A stretch of 64,000 bases of DNA from UBA1858 sp045105615. GTDB lineage: Bacteria; Pseudomonadota; Gammaproteobacteria; UBA4575. The stretch lies in the NCBI GenBank assembly GCA_045105615.1, contig JBGCDS010000007.1, forward strand, positions 1 through 64,000. Direction: 5' to 3'. The position numbers and the translations under genes are program-made. The notes beneath the pieces were generated by a model. That model worked only from the letters and a program-made list of their open reading frames with translations. It had not been told where the DNA came from and ran no database searches. Of this stretch, positions 17,814-26,921 are shown in pieces. Within the stretch, counting starts at the first letter, position 1, and every line of letters starts with the position of its first letter.

Positions 17814-18280
17814 GTAGTGAAAATGATCTAGATAACACTCGGCAATATATTAGGTTGTTTCAGATGCAATTGCATGGTGTCTTAGAAGATATGGCTAAGC
17901 CAGCAGAAACTCTATCAGGGCAATTTTCAGATGCATTGATCAACCTGTATTCTATACGTGAACACCTTGTTGACGATAATGAGATCAATCGTGAAGAGTT
18001 ATCTGAAATGGTAGAGACTTTAATTAAACAGATGTTTGAATGTGTTTCAAGCATGCAATTTGTTGATGCAAAACGTCAAAGAATTGAGCACGTTGCGGAT
18101 GGGCTCGACTATCTTATTGATATTGACTCTGGAACTAATCAAATAGTTACTGATTGGGATGATGTTAAAAATAGAATTCAAAAGCAATACACGATGGATA
18201 AAGAAAGAAATATATATAAGAAATATTTGCAGGAGTTTGATTGCAATAATGAAGTTGAGAATTTTAATACTGCTAATTGA
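17810..18280 (+). CDS. small CheZ-like protein, putative CheY-P phosphatase
   Basis: 156 residues, predicted almost entirely helical. The segment MQFVDAKRQRIEHV (about 83-96) fits the catalytic helix of CheZ, where an Asp and a Gln four residues later (D-x3-Q, in FQDLTGQVI of E. coli CheZ) orient on CheY-P. It is shorter than E. coli CheZ (214) and lacks an obvious C-terminal CheY-binding peptide. Its start overlaps the STAS stop by 4 bp and cheD follows after 3 bp, so it belongs to the chemotaxis operon. The assignment is by motif, helicity and context, and would give the operon a second phosphatase besides the CheX-like protein. Confidence 0.55.
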   Translation: MSSENDLDNTRQYIRLFQMQLHGVLEDMAKPAETLSGQFSDALINLYSIREHLVDDNEINREELSEMVETLIKQMFECVSSMQFVDAKRQRIEHVADGLDYLIDIDSGTNQIVTDWDDVKNRIQKQYTMDKERNIYKKYLQEFDCNNEVENFNTAN

Positions 18281-18283
18281 ATT

Positions 18284-18907
18284 ATGTCCGCACTTAAAAA
18301 ATCATCATCGCATATAAAAGGCTTTGAGCATTATAATAAATATTATGATAAGTCTTTAAAAACATATATGGTAAAGATATCTCCAGGTGATTATTACATC
18401 ACTGATCAAGATGAAGTTATTACGACTGTACTCGGTTCGTGTATTTCAGCGTGCATAAGAGATGTGAGAATGGGTATTGGTGGTATGAATCACTTTATGA
18501 TTCCTATCAAATGTCCTCACACCTCTCATCCTGAACAGGATATGGATACGCGTTATGGCACCTATGCTATGGAGCATTTGATTAATGATATCTATAAGCA
18601 TGGTGGTACACGTAAAAACTTAGAAATAAAACTTTTTGGAGCGGGTAATGTATTGGTTGGAAGTGGCAATGTAGGCGCTAAGAATATTAAGTTTGTGCGT
18701 GATTTTATTCATACTGAAGGTTATAAAATCGCATCAGAAAATCTAGGAGGTGATAACCCAAGAAAAATAAACTATTCACCTATCACCGGTAAAGTAATGA
18801 TGAAGAAACTAGCCTCTACTAATCTAGCTGAGATTCAGCGTGAAGAGAAGAAATTGCAAACGAAGGTTGAGACTACGCCTGTCGCAGGTGAGATCGATTT
18901 ATTTTAA
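18284..18907 (+). CDS. cheD: chemoreceptor glutamine deamidase CheD
   Basis: 207 residues. The catalytic Cys is in TVLGSCISACI (about residue 54) and the His in GGMNHFMIP (about 71), followed by TRYGTYAMEHLI and KLFGAGNVL. CheD deamidates glutamines in MCPs to create methylation sites and in some bacteria exchanges with CheC-type phosphatases; the presence of a CheX-like protein in the window fits this. It lies between the CheZ-like gene and cheB in the operon. Confidence 0.95.
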   Translation: MSALKKSSSHIKGFEHYNKYYDKSLKTYMVKISPGDYYITDQDEVITTVLGSCISACIRDVRMGIGGMNHFMIPIKCPHTSHPEQDMDTRYGTYAMEHLINDIYKHGGTRKNLEIKLFGAGNVLVGSGNVGAKNIKFVRDFIHTEGYKIASENLGGDNPRKINYSPITGKVMMKKLASTNLAEIQREEKKLQTKVETTPVAGEIDLF

Positions 18908-18928
18908 TTCGTTGGGGAATCGACAGTA

Positions 18929-20047
18929 ATGAAAAAAATTAAGGTTTTAGTGGTAGATGATTCAGCGTTAATTAGACGCTTGTTTACCGATATGCTCAAT
19001 GCAGATCCTCATATTGAAGTTATCGATACTGCAAACGACCCAATTGAAGCAAGAAGTAAGATTAAGCAACATAACCCCGATGTGATCACGCTTGATATTG
19101 AAATGCCAAAAATGGATGGCATTACATTTTTAGAAAAATTAATGCGTCTTCATCCTTTGCCGGTTATTATGATTTCATCGCATACGAAAAAGGGTGCAGA
19201 ATGTGTGATGCGCTCCTTGCAGATTGGCGCTGTTGATTTTATGCCTAAGCCAGTCAATCATGAAGATAACTCATTAAATATTTATGCAAGTAATCTCATT
19301 AATAAGATAAAAATTGCTAGTAAAGCAAATGTTACTAAACATTTGGAAATTAATAGTAATAATTATGAAAATAATACCTCTGATGATTTGCTGCATGTTT
19401 CAAATCGGTCAAACCCTGAACTGCTCAATTGTAATACAAATATACAATTAGTTGCGATTGGTTCATCTACGGGTGGAACAGAAGCTGTTGCTGAAGTTTT
19501 GAAATCTATCCCTTCTGATTTTCCACCCATAGTGATAACTCAGCATATACCATCCAAATTTAGTAAAGCCTTTGCTGAAAGGCTAAATAGAAATTGCGCT
19601 GGAATTATTGTTGAGGCGCAAGATGGTGATGAGATAAAACCTGGCCATGTGTATATCGCGCCAGGTGGATTTCAAATGGAAGTCGTGAAGTATAAATATA
19701 ACTTAATATGTAAAGTTTATGAAGGTGAGAAAGTTAATCGGCATTGTCCATCAGTGGAAGTGTTGTTTAAGTCTGTAGCAAAAGTGGTTGGAAAGAAGGT
19801 CATTAGTGTTATGTTGACAGGCATGGGAGATGACGGATCTGCTTCTATGAAAGACATCCAAGATGTTGGTGGTACTACCATTGCGCAAGATGAAAAATCT
19901 AGTGTTGTATGGGGTATGCCGGGTGCAGCAGTAAAATTAGGTTGCATAGATAAAATTGTTTCTCTAAGTAATATTGCACCAGAATTAGTAAACATTTGTC
20001 GTGAAGATTCTCGAAAGCCTATATCTTCTCTTAAAGCTGCTATTTAA
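18929..20047 (+). CDS. cheB: protein-glutamate methylesterase CheB
   Basis: 372 residues. Receiver domain 1-125 with VLVVDDSALIRR and phosphoacceptor Asp in VITLDIEMPKMDGI; a linker rich in Asn/Ser; methylesterase domain from about 170 with the catalytic Ser in GSSTGGTEAV, His in TQHIPSKF and Asp in TGMGDDG. It removes methyl groups from MCPs when phosphorylated by CheA. The W-x-x-F tails on both MCPs in the window may recruit it. Confidence 0.97.
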   Translation: MKKIKVLVVDDSALIRRLFTDMLNADPHIEVIDTANDPIEARSKIKQHNPDVITLDIEMPKMDGITFLEKLMRLHPLPVIMISSHTKKGAECVMRSLQIGAVDFMPKPVNHEDNSLNIYASNLINKIKIASKANVTKHLEINSNNYENNTSDDLLHVSNRSNPELLNCNTNIQLVAIGSSTGGTEAVAEVLKSIPSDFPPIVITQHIPSKFSKAFAERLNRNCAGIIVEAQDGDEIKPGHVYIAPGGFQMEVVKYKYNLICKVYEGEKVNRHCPSVEVLFKSVAKVVGKKVISVMLTGMGDDGSASMKDIQDVGGTTIAQDEKSSVVWGMPGAAVKLGCIDKIVSLSNIAPELVNICREDSRKPISSLKAAI

Positions 20048-20068
20048 TAACTATAATTTAGAAGAATT

Positions 20069-20899
20069 ATGAATAAGAACTACGTATTAACTGATTCGGA
20101 GTATAAAGATATTTGTTCTCTGGTGTATGACAACACAGGTATTATTCTAAATGAAGAAAAGCGTAAGCTAGCTTACTCACGATTTTCCCGACGGTTGAAA
20201 GATTTAAATTTAAATACCTTTCATGAATATTGTGAAATTGTGAGATCTGGCGATAAGCAAGAAATGACTCATTTCGCAAATGCTATCACAACTAACCTGA
20301 CTTCATTTTTTCGCGAGTCGCATCATTTTGATCGTTTGGTAAATGAGGTGATGCCTAATTTATTAAAAAAACCTTCTAGAAAAATTAGAATTTGGTCGGC
20401 AGGATGTTCAACCGGTGAGGAAGCGTATTCTCTGGGTATTTCAATTCTTAAAAAATACCCAGATATTACCAATTGGGATTTTAAAATACTTGCAACTGAC
20501 CTTGACTCTAAAGTGCTAGAAACTGCATCTCGTGGTATCTATAAAGCGCAAGGCTTGAATACTCTTGATGATCCAACCATTGCTAAAAATTGGTTTAAGA
20601 CGGGTATCATGAATGGTGTGGAGAGTGTCCAAATTTTATCTAAAGTACGAGACCTAGTTCAGTTTAAAAAGTTAAATCTAATGGATAAAAACTGGCCTAT
20701 GAAAGGCACATTCGATGTTATTTTCTGCAGAAACGTAGTAATTTATTTTGATCAAACAACGCAGCAAACGTTATTCACTAACTTTGCTAAATTTCAGAAT
20801 AATGGTGATTATCTATTCATTGGTCACTCGGAAACGTTGAAAGGCTTTAACACACAATATAAAAATACTGGTCGTACTGTTTATATCAAAGATGATTAA
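20069..20899 (+). CDS. cheR: chemotaxis protein methyltransferase CheR
   Basis: 276 residues. The N-terminal helical domain (GIILNEEKRKLAYSRFSRRL) precedes the SAM-binding core: RIWSAGCSTGEEAYSL (about 112-127), LATDLDSKVL and DVIFCRNVVIYFD. It methylates glutamates on MCP helices with SAM as donor. Last gene of the operon; a long AT-rich hairpin with a U run follows. Confidence 0.97.
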   Translation: MNKNYVLTDSEYKDICSLVYDNTGIILNEEKRKLAYSRFSRRLKDLNLNTFHEYCEIVRSGDKQEMTHFANAITTNLTSFFRESHHFDRLVNEVMPNLLKKPSRKIRIWSAGCSTGEEAYSLGISILKKYPDITNWDFKILATDLDSKVLETASRGIYKAQGLNTLDDPTIAKNWFKTGIMNGVESVQILSKVRDLVQFKKLNLMDKNWPMKGTFDVIFCRNVVIYFDQTTQQTLFTNFAKFQNNGDYLFIGHSETLKGFNTQYKNTGRTVYIKDD

Positions 20900-20936
20900 C
20901 TATGAGCGTCTAAACGCTGTATAGACAAATTCAACT

Positions 20937-20985
20937 AAGTAAGTGAATATAGACTATTAACTATATTTAATAACTTACTTTTTGT
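20937..20985 (+). terminator. possible rho-independent terminator after cheR
   Basis: AAGTAAGT (20937-20944) pairs with ACTTACTT (20973-20980), an inner ATATAG/CTATAT pair extends the stem, and a T run follows at 20979-20983. The stem is AT-rich, so strength is uncertain. Confidence 0.45.
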
Positions 20986-20999
20986 ATGGATGAAAATTA

Positions 21000-21704
21000 A
21001 TGATTAAAATAACTTCGACATTACTTATTCTGTGTCTGTCTGGCTCTGCCTATGCAACAAGTAGCCTGTCTGAAGATCTCGATAGATTTGTAAAAGAGTT
21101 CATTGATAAAGCGCCTGCAAATGTTCAGAATGACTTCAATAATGGTATTGATGAGGTTAGAGAGTCGGGCATTCTAGATAAAGCAGTTAATGTTGGTGAC
21201 TATGCGCCAGAATTCACTCTCGTTAATGCGGTTGGTAAATTTGTCAGTTTGTATGATCAGTTAGACAAGGGCCCAGTTGTGTTGGTTTGGTATCGTGGTG
21301 GTTGGTGTCCTTACTGCAATTTACAATTGCAGCATATACAAATGAAATTAGCTGAAATTCATCAAGCAGGTGGACAGGTGATTGCAATTTCGCCTGAGTT
21401 ACCAGACAAGACTATGACGACCAAAGAACGCCATATGCTTGAATTTCAAGTACTTAGTGATACTAATAACAAAGTCGCTGATAGTTATAAGCTTGCCTAT
21501 ACCGTGCCTGACTATGTGGTAGATCATTATGATCTATCATCAAAGTTAAATGCTCATAATGGTGATGATAATAATCGACTGCCTTTAGCAGTAACTTATG
21601 TGATCGCAAAGGGAGGGGTAGTTGAGTATGCTTTCCTTGATGCTGATTATAAGAACAGAGCAACTCCAGAAGAGATTATTACCGTGTTAAAAAATATTAA
21701 ATAG
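21000..21704 (+). CDS. exported peroxiredoxin-like (AhpC/TSA) protein
   Basis: 234 residues with a signal peptide (about 1-19, ending SAYA). The thioredoxin-fold domain starts near VGDYAPEFTLVNAVG; the redox site is WYRGGWCPYCNLQLQ (about 99-113), a C-P-Y-C motif as in the peroxiredoxin-like family that resembles PRX-like2/AhpC-TSA proteins. Probable role is thiol-based peroxide reduction or disulfide exchange in the periplasm. It stands alone downstream of the che operon, with a porin gene convergent to it. Confidence 0.8.
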   Translation: MIKITSTLLILCLSGSAYATSSLSEDLDRFVKEFIDKAPANVQNDFNNGIDEVRESGILDKAVNVGDYAPEFTLVNAVGKFVSLYDQLDKGPVVLVWYRGGWCPYCNLQLQHIQMKLAEIHQAGGQVIAISPELPDKTMTTKERHMLEFQVLSDTNNKVADSYKLAYTVPDYVVDHYDLSSKLNAHNGDDNNRLPLAVTYVIAKGGVVEYAFLDADYKNRATPEEIITVLKNIK

Positions 21705-21865
21705 GGTGACCTCAAAAAGAGTACACACCGGATTGAAAAATATTAATCAGTCGTTATCTATTTCTGGAGTATCCATAGTTAGTACTCTGAGCCATCAATC
21801 ATTACGTTTGCAAGGGTAGTGTAGGTGACAGTCCAAGCCCAAGCCTCTTTAGCTTCTGGTGTTGA

Positions 21866-23194
21866 CTAAAAGTTGATTGCACCCCAAAGCCAGAATACTT
21901 TCTTGTCTTCACGGAAGTCATCATCTCCATTAAAGTCAGCATATTTGGCGCCTAATGAGTAGTGCATACCAAACTTCTTAACAGCAAGAAGATTGATTTC
22001 ATCACCATAGTCATTAATTAGCTGGTCATCTTCTGGCTCATATTCATGATAGACAGCAAGTAGTTTCACACCATAAAACTTAGTACCGATTGAGAAGTAA
22101 GTGTCTTCAATGCCCGCTGTTCCTGCGGCTCCGTAAGCACCCGTAATACCTGAACCTAGGAATACATCAGTCCAACCTTGGAATGCATGTAATGTTGCAA
22201 ATGGTGTAATGAAACTTTCGCCATCATCAACACTGCCTTCGAGGGTTTCAATTCCAGCTTTAACAGTAATAGGTGCTAAATTATCTATGCCAGTTTTAAA
22301 GCTTAAACCAGCTTCTAATAGCGTGTAATCTAAAGAGCTAAAGTCATCAGCATTTTTATAATCTTGTTGTGATGCATATTCTCCAGTTCCTAATAGAGTG
22401 ACAGAATCAGAAACTGGGAAATTTCCTTTCAAGCGAAGGCCAGCTGTTTTACGGGAATCATCTTTTCCAAAGCCGCCACCGTTAGTCGTAGGTTCATCAC
22501 TTTCCCATAAGTAATAATACCCAGTCGCATTTAAATATTTTAAGCCACTATAATTGATGTTGAAGTTATGGTTAGAAACATTGAAGTCTCCGGGTGTACC
22601 TGCTTGATCACCAAATATGCGATTAACATTTGTTTGGTATGAGTACATTGCGCGGAAACCATATTTTTTAGATTCGACTTGAAGGTGAGTCGCATCATAG
22701 GTCTGTTCATTCTGTCTCCAACCTACATTACCTATGAAACGATCGTTGTCCCATTTTTGACGTTGACGTCCATGACGAATTAAGAAGTTTGTTTCTTCGT
22801 AAGCATTGCTAAATTGCAAATAAGCTTGGTTTAATTCTGTTTCTTGTGGGTCTGCGACAGTATCGTATTCCAGATCATTGTCATCTAAAGGACCTGGGCC
22901 ATCATTGTATTTTTTACTGCCTACTTCTCGAATATCTTCCATTTCGATATAAGCAGAAAATCCATGAAAGTTACCAGTGCCATATCCGAAACGTGTTCTA
23001 ATAGTGGATGCCTTAGCTTTATCTCTAGTATTGCTTTCGTCATCGACACCTTCGTAACGATAACGAACATTTGCTTTTACTTTGCCTCCAGTCAATGCTT
23101 TTGTGAATTCATCTAAATGATCGTCAGCAATAGCCGTACTCGTCTGCATACAGAATATAGTGCATCCTATAAATGTGATTCGTAGTAGCTTCAT
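21866..23194 (-). CDS. outer-membrane beta-barrel protein, alginate-export/porin-like
   Basis: 442 residues with a signal peptide (about 1-23, cleavage after IADD or nearby). The mature part starts KVKANVRYRYEGVDDES and consists of alternating polar/hydrophobic strands rich in Tyr, Asp and Gly, ending with an aromatic strand and Phe (FWLWGAINF), a typical barrel C-terminus. The arrangement (RYRYE..., LIRHGRQRQKWDNDRFIGNVGWRQ) resembles alginate-export (AlgE-like) family porins of marine gammaproteobacteria. Substrate unknown. Single gene; a 600-bp region lacking clear genes lies upstream. Confidence 0.75.
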   Translation of the reverse strand: MKLLRITFIGCTIFCMQTSTAIADDHLDEFTKALTGGKVKANVRYRYEGVDDESNTRDKAKASTIRTRFGYGTGNFHGFSAYIEMEDIREVGSKKYNDGPGPLDDNDLEYDTVADPQETELNQAYLQFSNAYEETNFLIRHGRQRQKWDNDRFIGNVGWRQNEQTYDATHLQVESKKYGFRAMYSYQTNVNRIFGDQAGTPGDFNVSNHNFNINYSGLKYLNATGYYYLWESDEPTTNGGGFGKDDSRKTAGLRLKGNFPVSDSVTLLGTGEYASQQDYKNADDFSSLDYTLLEAGLSFKTGIDNLAPITVKAGIETLEGSVDDGESFITPFATLHAFQGWTDVFLGSGITGAYGAAGTAGIEDTYFSIGTKFYGVKLLAVYHEYEPEDDQLINDYGDEINLLAVKKFGMHYSLGAKYADFNGDDDFREDKKVFWLWGAINF

Positions 23195-23549
23195 GGGTAT
23201 GTATTTACTTTATTGATACTTATTTAGTTAGGCTACATGGGTAATATTTTTAAACATTTCATGAAAGCTATGTCAGCCAGTTTAAAATCGAAATAAATCT
23301 CTGGCGATGTAACAAAAGATTCTAATTTATAAATAATTTATCGACCTGACATTTTTAAACTTAAGTATAATAACGATGAAAATCAGACTATTTCATCGTT
23401 ATTTTAATGCAGTTCATTTTTATTAATTTGAATGTAGACATTTATCAAGTAGAGCAGTACTGATGCATACTATCGAGCATGTGAAAATGATAAGAGTGCA
23501 AAATAGATTGTTATCTCTAAAGACCAGAGGAAACACAAACTTTGAATAA
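23195..23549. other. intergenic region upstream of the porin gene
   Basis: AT-rich with no open frame of note. ATAACGATGAAA (about 23370) and TTTCATCGTTAT (about 23392) form a strong inverted repeat (AACGATGAAAATC.../...TTTCATCGTT), which may be a terminator-like hairpin or operator. No RNA or mobile element recognised. Confidence 0.4.
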
Positions 23550-23798
23550 AGCTCTATTAATAATGCTGGTCAATTGCAATCTGAAGTCTTCTGCGATTGG
23601 TGAAATTCCAAGATAGATCTAGAGCGATCAAGAGGATGGATTAGTTTAGCTAATGATCCTGGATATACTAAGTTTGAGACAGTCAGTATTGATGTTCTTA
23701 TATGAGAAGCAGAGAAAAGTAGAAAATATCGTACAGAAAGCCAGCAGTGTGCAAAAGATATCAAAGAGCGCAGAAATTCAAGTTGCTTAGCGTACTAG
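23550..23798 (+). pseudogene. possible relic of a small gene
   Basis: One plus frame reads as protein-like sequence across two internal stops (TGA at 23601 and 23703): fragments GWISLANDPGYTKFETVSID and YRTESQQCAKDIKERR are of normal composition for a soluble protein. No start, RBS or family can be named. It could equally be chance; the region overlaps the end of the next gene. Confidence 0.2.
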
Positions 23799-24103
23799 CT
23801 CTTAATCTTTTCTTTTAGTAAATATTGAATGTACATACGACGAGATTCTTTATCGCGTCGAATGGACTGATTTTCACACCACCATGAGTAGCTAACTGGG
23901 TCAATCTGTAATCTTTCGAAAGGTTTGTTGCGGTTGGTTAAAATAACAACACTTTTGTCAGCCTGTGCTAGCCAAGCTCGGTAAGAATTATGGAAATTCT
24001 CTTGGTCGTCAGCGAGTTCCTTCATATTTTTCCACGATCTTTCTGAGTACCAGGGAATACCGACCACAGCAAGCTGCTCTTTTTTGTGTATTTTGCTAGA
24101 CAT
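23795..24103 (-). CDS. small conserved-looking hypothetical protein
   Basis: 102 residues, soluble, rich in Trp and charged residues: GIPWYSERSWKNMKELADD near the start, YRAWLAQADKSVVIL, SYSWWCENQ, and a Lys-rich end. No signal peptide or membrane segment. The balanced composition and the open frame on a region of otherwise broken frames support a real gene, but no family is recognised and no strong RBS is seen. Neighbours are a stand-alone sigma region-4-like gene and a porin gene, which give no functional hint. Confidence 0.5.
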   Translation of the reverse strand: MSSKIHKKEQLAVVGIPWYSERSWKNMKELADDQENFHNSYRAWLAQADKSVVILTNRNKPFERLQIDPVSYSWWCENQSIRRDKESRRMYIQYLLKEKIKS

Positions 24104-24239
24104 CTTAGATTGTTAAATAACGCAGCTATATTCTAAATAATTAATTTAAGACTATAGCGAATTCCCATTCAATATTGAGGTGAATTTCTGATTAAATGGA
24201 TGATCTGCACAGGTATAGTGCTGTACGGTGTCTTGGTAA

Positions 24240-24476
24240 CTATTTGTTGATATTCAACTTTCTAAGCGCATTCAGTTCTGTGCTCTTTACAGTCTTATTA
24301 TCTGAGCCTAGTTCTTTCGCTATAGCTGTTCTGCTGCTGCTGGGTTTAAGTTGTTTTATTTGATGTTTACGTAGTTGTTTCACGCTATTACTGGCGTCGA
24401 TATCTTTAATGCCATATCTCAGGCAAAGTACTTTAGCCTCAATATTCGTGAGGGTATCATTTGGATCGTCAATCAT
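24240..24476 (-). CDS. orphan sigma70 region-4-like small protein
   Basis: 78 residues from the ATG at 24476 (a TTG at 24563 would add 29 residues that show no homology). LTNIEAKVLCLRYGIKDID matches the start of region 4.1/4.2 of RpoD (LTxREAKVLRMRFGI), and AIAKELGSDNKTVKSTELNALRKL matches its helix-turn-helix and the closing EAKALRKLR. About twenty basic and Ser-rich residues are inserted between the halves. Regions 1-3 are absent, and nothing similar is seen upstream, so it is either a decayed sigma factor or a free-standing regulator contacting -35 DNA or the RNA polymerase beta flap. Function is unknown. Confidence 0.5.
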   Translation of the reverse strand: MIDDPNDTLTNIEAKVLCLRYGIKDIDASNSVKQLRKHQIKQLKPSSSRTAIAKELGSDNKTVKSTELNALRKLNINK

Positions 24477-24713
24477 TCTAGTGTCTCTGTATGAACTTAT
24501 CTGATAATAACTAGCTGATAGTCCATTATTATTTTTATTAAGCGTAAATTTTAATGACAGCAATTATATTAGAATGTTGGAGCCGATAAGTGACTTAATT
24601 CACATCGGAAAATAGAGTCACAGTTTTTTACAATTTATGCGTGCAAATAGTGATAATTTAATTGCCAATTGAATTTATTAAAAAATGATAATGAATTGCA
24701 GAAGGTTTAGAGA

Positions 24714-25333
24714 ATGAGCATAGTGGATATATCCTATGCGGCTCCCAAAATTATGCTGTTTGATTGGCATGCGACCTTGGTCGACACGCATGATGCGATG
24801 TACCACGCCATTGATGATGTTTTACCTAAATTGCATGAGCTAGATGTGATTGACCGGATGGTGAAAACAGAAGACAGTAAAACGCTAGAAGATGCCAAGC
24901 TGGTTAAATATGTTCGTGATAATAAAAAGCTACATCCTAAAGTGAAAGCAGCACGAAAAGTATCACGTACAGATATCTATCGAGTGTTATTTGGTGATGA
25001 TGAGGCCGCAAAGAAATTAGTGCATGAAGCATTTGATGATGCTTATCGTAATTATTACGGCGAAGTGTATCCATTCGAAGAGGGGTAGAGAAAATGCTTG
25101 AAGATCTGCATGAATTAAATTTGAAAGTGGGTGCGCTGACTAATCGTAATCGTGAATTTATGATACACGAAGTGTCCGTGATCAATAACACTGGCTGGGA
25201 ACATTTTTTCCATACTATTGTATGTGGCGATGACGTACTAGAAAGAAAACCTGCACCAGATCAAATTTTATTAGCATTTTATGCATCTAGTGCGATTAGA
25301 AAAATTTGCTGTCTCGGAATAATTAGTTTGTAA
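24714..25333 (+). pseudogene. frameshifted, C-terminally truncated HAD-family hydrolase
   Basis: The first part (24714-25088, 124 codons) begins KIMLFDWHATLVDTHDA, a HAD motif I (D-x-D/H-x-T), and ends PFEEG then TAG. The frame then continues as GVEKMLEDLHELNLKVGALTNR (motif II region, TNR) and VCGDDVLERKPAPDQIL (motif III Lys). A single missing G in the run at 25082-25085 accounts for the shift. After DQILLA the sequence no longer fits the family and the motif IV GD pair is absent before the stop at 25333, so part of the 3' end is lost. The homopolymer could be a sequencing error, but the lost C-terminus argues for true decay. Confidence 0.7.
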
Positions 25334-25339
25334 ACTCAG

Positions 25340-26776
25340 TTAATCGCTTAAGTCTTTTATTTTTTTATAAGCAGCTAATGCGCGGTCTCTCGCAACACTG
25401 TGATCAACTATCGGGTGAGGGTAATCTTTGCCTAAAGATACTTTGGCCGTTGCGAGAATATCCTTCGGTGCTAACCAAGGGCTATGGATATATTTTTTTG
25501 GCATGTCGTTCAATTCAGGGACCCATTCACGGACATAGTCTCCTAGTGGATCAAATTTTTCGCCCTGTAAAACAGGATTAAATATTCGAAAGTAAGGTGA
25601 AGCGTCTGCGCCGCTACCAGCTACCCATTGCCAACTAGCGGCATTATTAGCAAGATTTGCGTCGACTAATGTATCCCAAAACCACTTTTCACCCTGTTGC
25701 CAATGTATCAAGAGGTCTTTAATTAAAAAAGAAGCCACAATCATACGTACGCGGTTATGCATCCAACCTGTTTTCCATAGTTCACGCATACCAGCATCAA
25801 CAATAGGGTAACCCGTATTACCCTGTTGCCATGCATGTAATAACTTAGTGCTTTTTTTCCATGGAAATTGACTAAATTTTTTCTTGAACGGTTTATTTGG
25901 GAAATCTGGCCAGTGAACTAATAAATGATAGGCAAAGTCACGCCATACTAACTGACGTAAATAGGATTCGTTGCCGTCTCCAAGAGTTTTTTGAGAGTTT
26001 TTGATGGCCGTCCAAATTTGTCTTGGGCTAATTTCTCCAAAGTGTAAATGTGGAGATAGTCGCGAGGTGCCGCAAACATCGGGTCGATTTCTTAATACGG
26101 CATATTTACTACTGGCATGCTTAATAAAATCTTTTAAACTTTCATGTGCGCCTGCTTCACCCGGTACCCAGTAATCACTGAAGCCTTTTGACCAGTTGGG
26201 TTTTTGAGGGAGTAGTTGCCAGTCTTTTAATTGGTCACTAGAGATTATTTTCTTATATGGCGTTAGGTTTTTTGGTGTGGGAAGCACAGTGTTTGGTGTG
26301 CGAGTACTCAAGCATTTTCGATAAAAAGGAGTGAATACTTTATACGGTTCATTTTTGCCCGTGCGAATTTCCTCTGGTTCATATAATAAATAACCTTTGA
26401 ATCGTTTTACTTCTATCTGATCTGAAAAACGTTGATTTACCTGGGATTCTAATTCACTACTATAGGGCTCATACTGCCTTGTGAAATATAAACATCCCGC
26501 ATTGCTTGTATTGATGACGTCTTCTAGTTGTTCAACGACAGACCCTCTACGCAAGATTAATTTGATGTTTAAAGTATTTAATGAAGTGGATAATTGATTA
26601 AGGCTGTGATGTAGCCACCATAGGCTAGCGGCACCACTGCGCCAGTGATTGCTTTGATTGTCATCTAATATATAAATACATATGATTGGTCGTCCTGTTT
26701 TAGCGGCTGCTGTTAATGCTGCATTATCATTAACTCTAAGATCTTGTCTGAGCCAATAAACTAAGGGTGATTGCAT
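25340..26776 (-). CDS. phrB: class I CPD deoxyribodipyrimidine photolyase
   Basis: 478 residues. It repairs cyclobutane pyrimidine dimers with blue light. N-terminal alpha/beta antenna domain (LVYWLRQDLRVNDNAAL), C-terminal FAD domain with TSRLSPHLHFGEISPRQIW, WRDFAYHLLVHWP, the block GYPIVDAGMRELWKTGWMHN and LANNAASWQWVAGSGADASP. These are the standard class I photolyase signatures. The order, length and absence of cryptochrome-type replacements support a DNA repair enzyme. Convergent with the HAD pseudogene and divergent from the permease gene. Confidence 0.95.
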   Translation of the reverse strand: MQSPLVYWLRQDLRVNDNAALTAAAKTGRPIICIYILDDNQSNHWRSGAASLWWLHHSLNQLSTSLNTLNIKLILRRGSVVEQLEDVINTSNAGCLYFTRQYEPYSSELESQVNQRFSDQIEVKRFKGYLLYEPEEIRTGKNEPYKVFTPFYRKCLSTRTPNTVLPTPKNLTPYKKIISSDQLKDWQLLPQKPNWSKGFSDYWVPGEAGAHESLKDFIKHASSKYAVLRNRPDVCGTSRLSPHLHFGEISPRQIWTAIKNSQKTLGDGNESYLRQLVWRDFAYHLLVHWPDFPNKPFKKKFSQFPWKKSTKLLHAWQQGNTGYPIVDAGMRELWKTGWMHNRVRMIVASFLIKDLLIHWQQGEKWFWDTLVDANLANNAASWQWVAGSGADASPYFRIFNPVLQGEKFDPLGDYVREWVPELNDMPKKYIHSPWLAPKDILATAKVSLGKDYPHPIVDHSVARDRALAAYKKIKDLSD

Positions 26777-26921
26777 GAATACTTGGCCGTTGAATTGATG
26801 TTGTTTGTGGGTACGAGTGAAGGATTTGTATAAGGAATCATTGTAGTATAGGGCTCGCTGTTATAATAACTAAGTTTTTGTACAGGACGTATATTTATTA
26901 GCGCTCTTAAATAGGAAGTTG

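Noticed and set aside
20904..20919. Short hairpin AGCGTCTAAACGCT after cheR as terminator
   Set aside because: No T run follows; the larger hairpin at 20937 is a better candidate.
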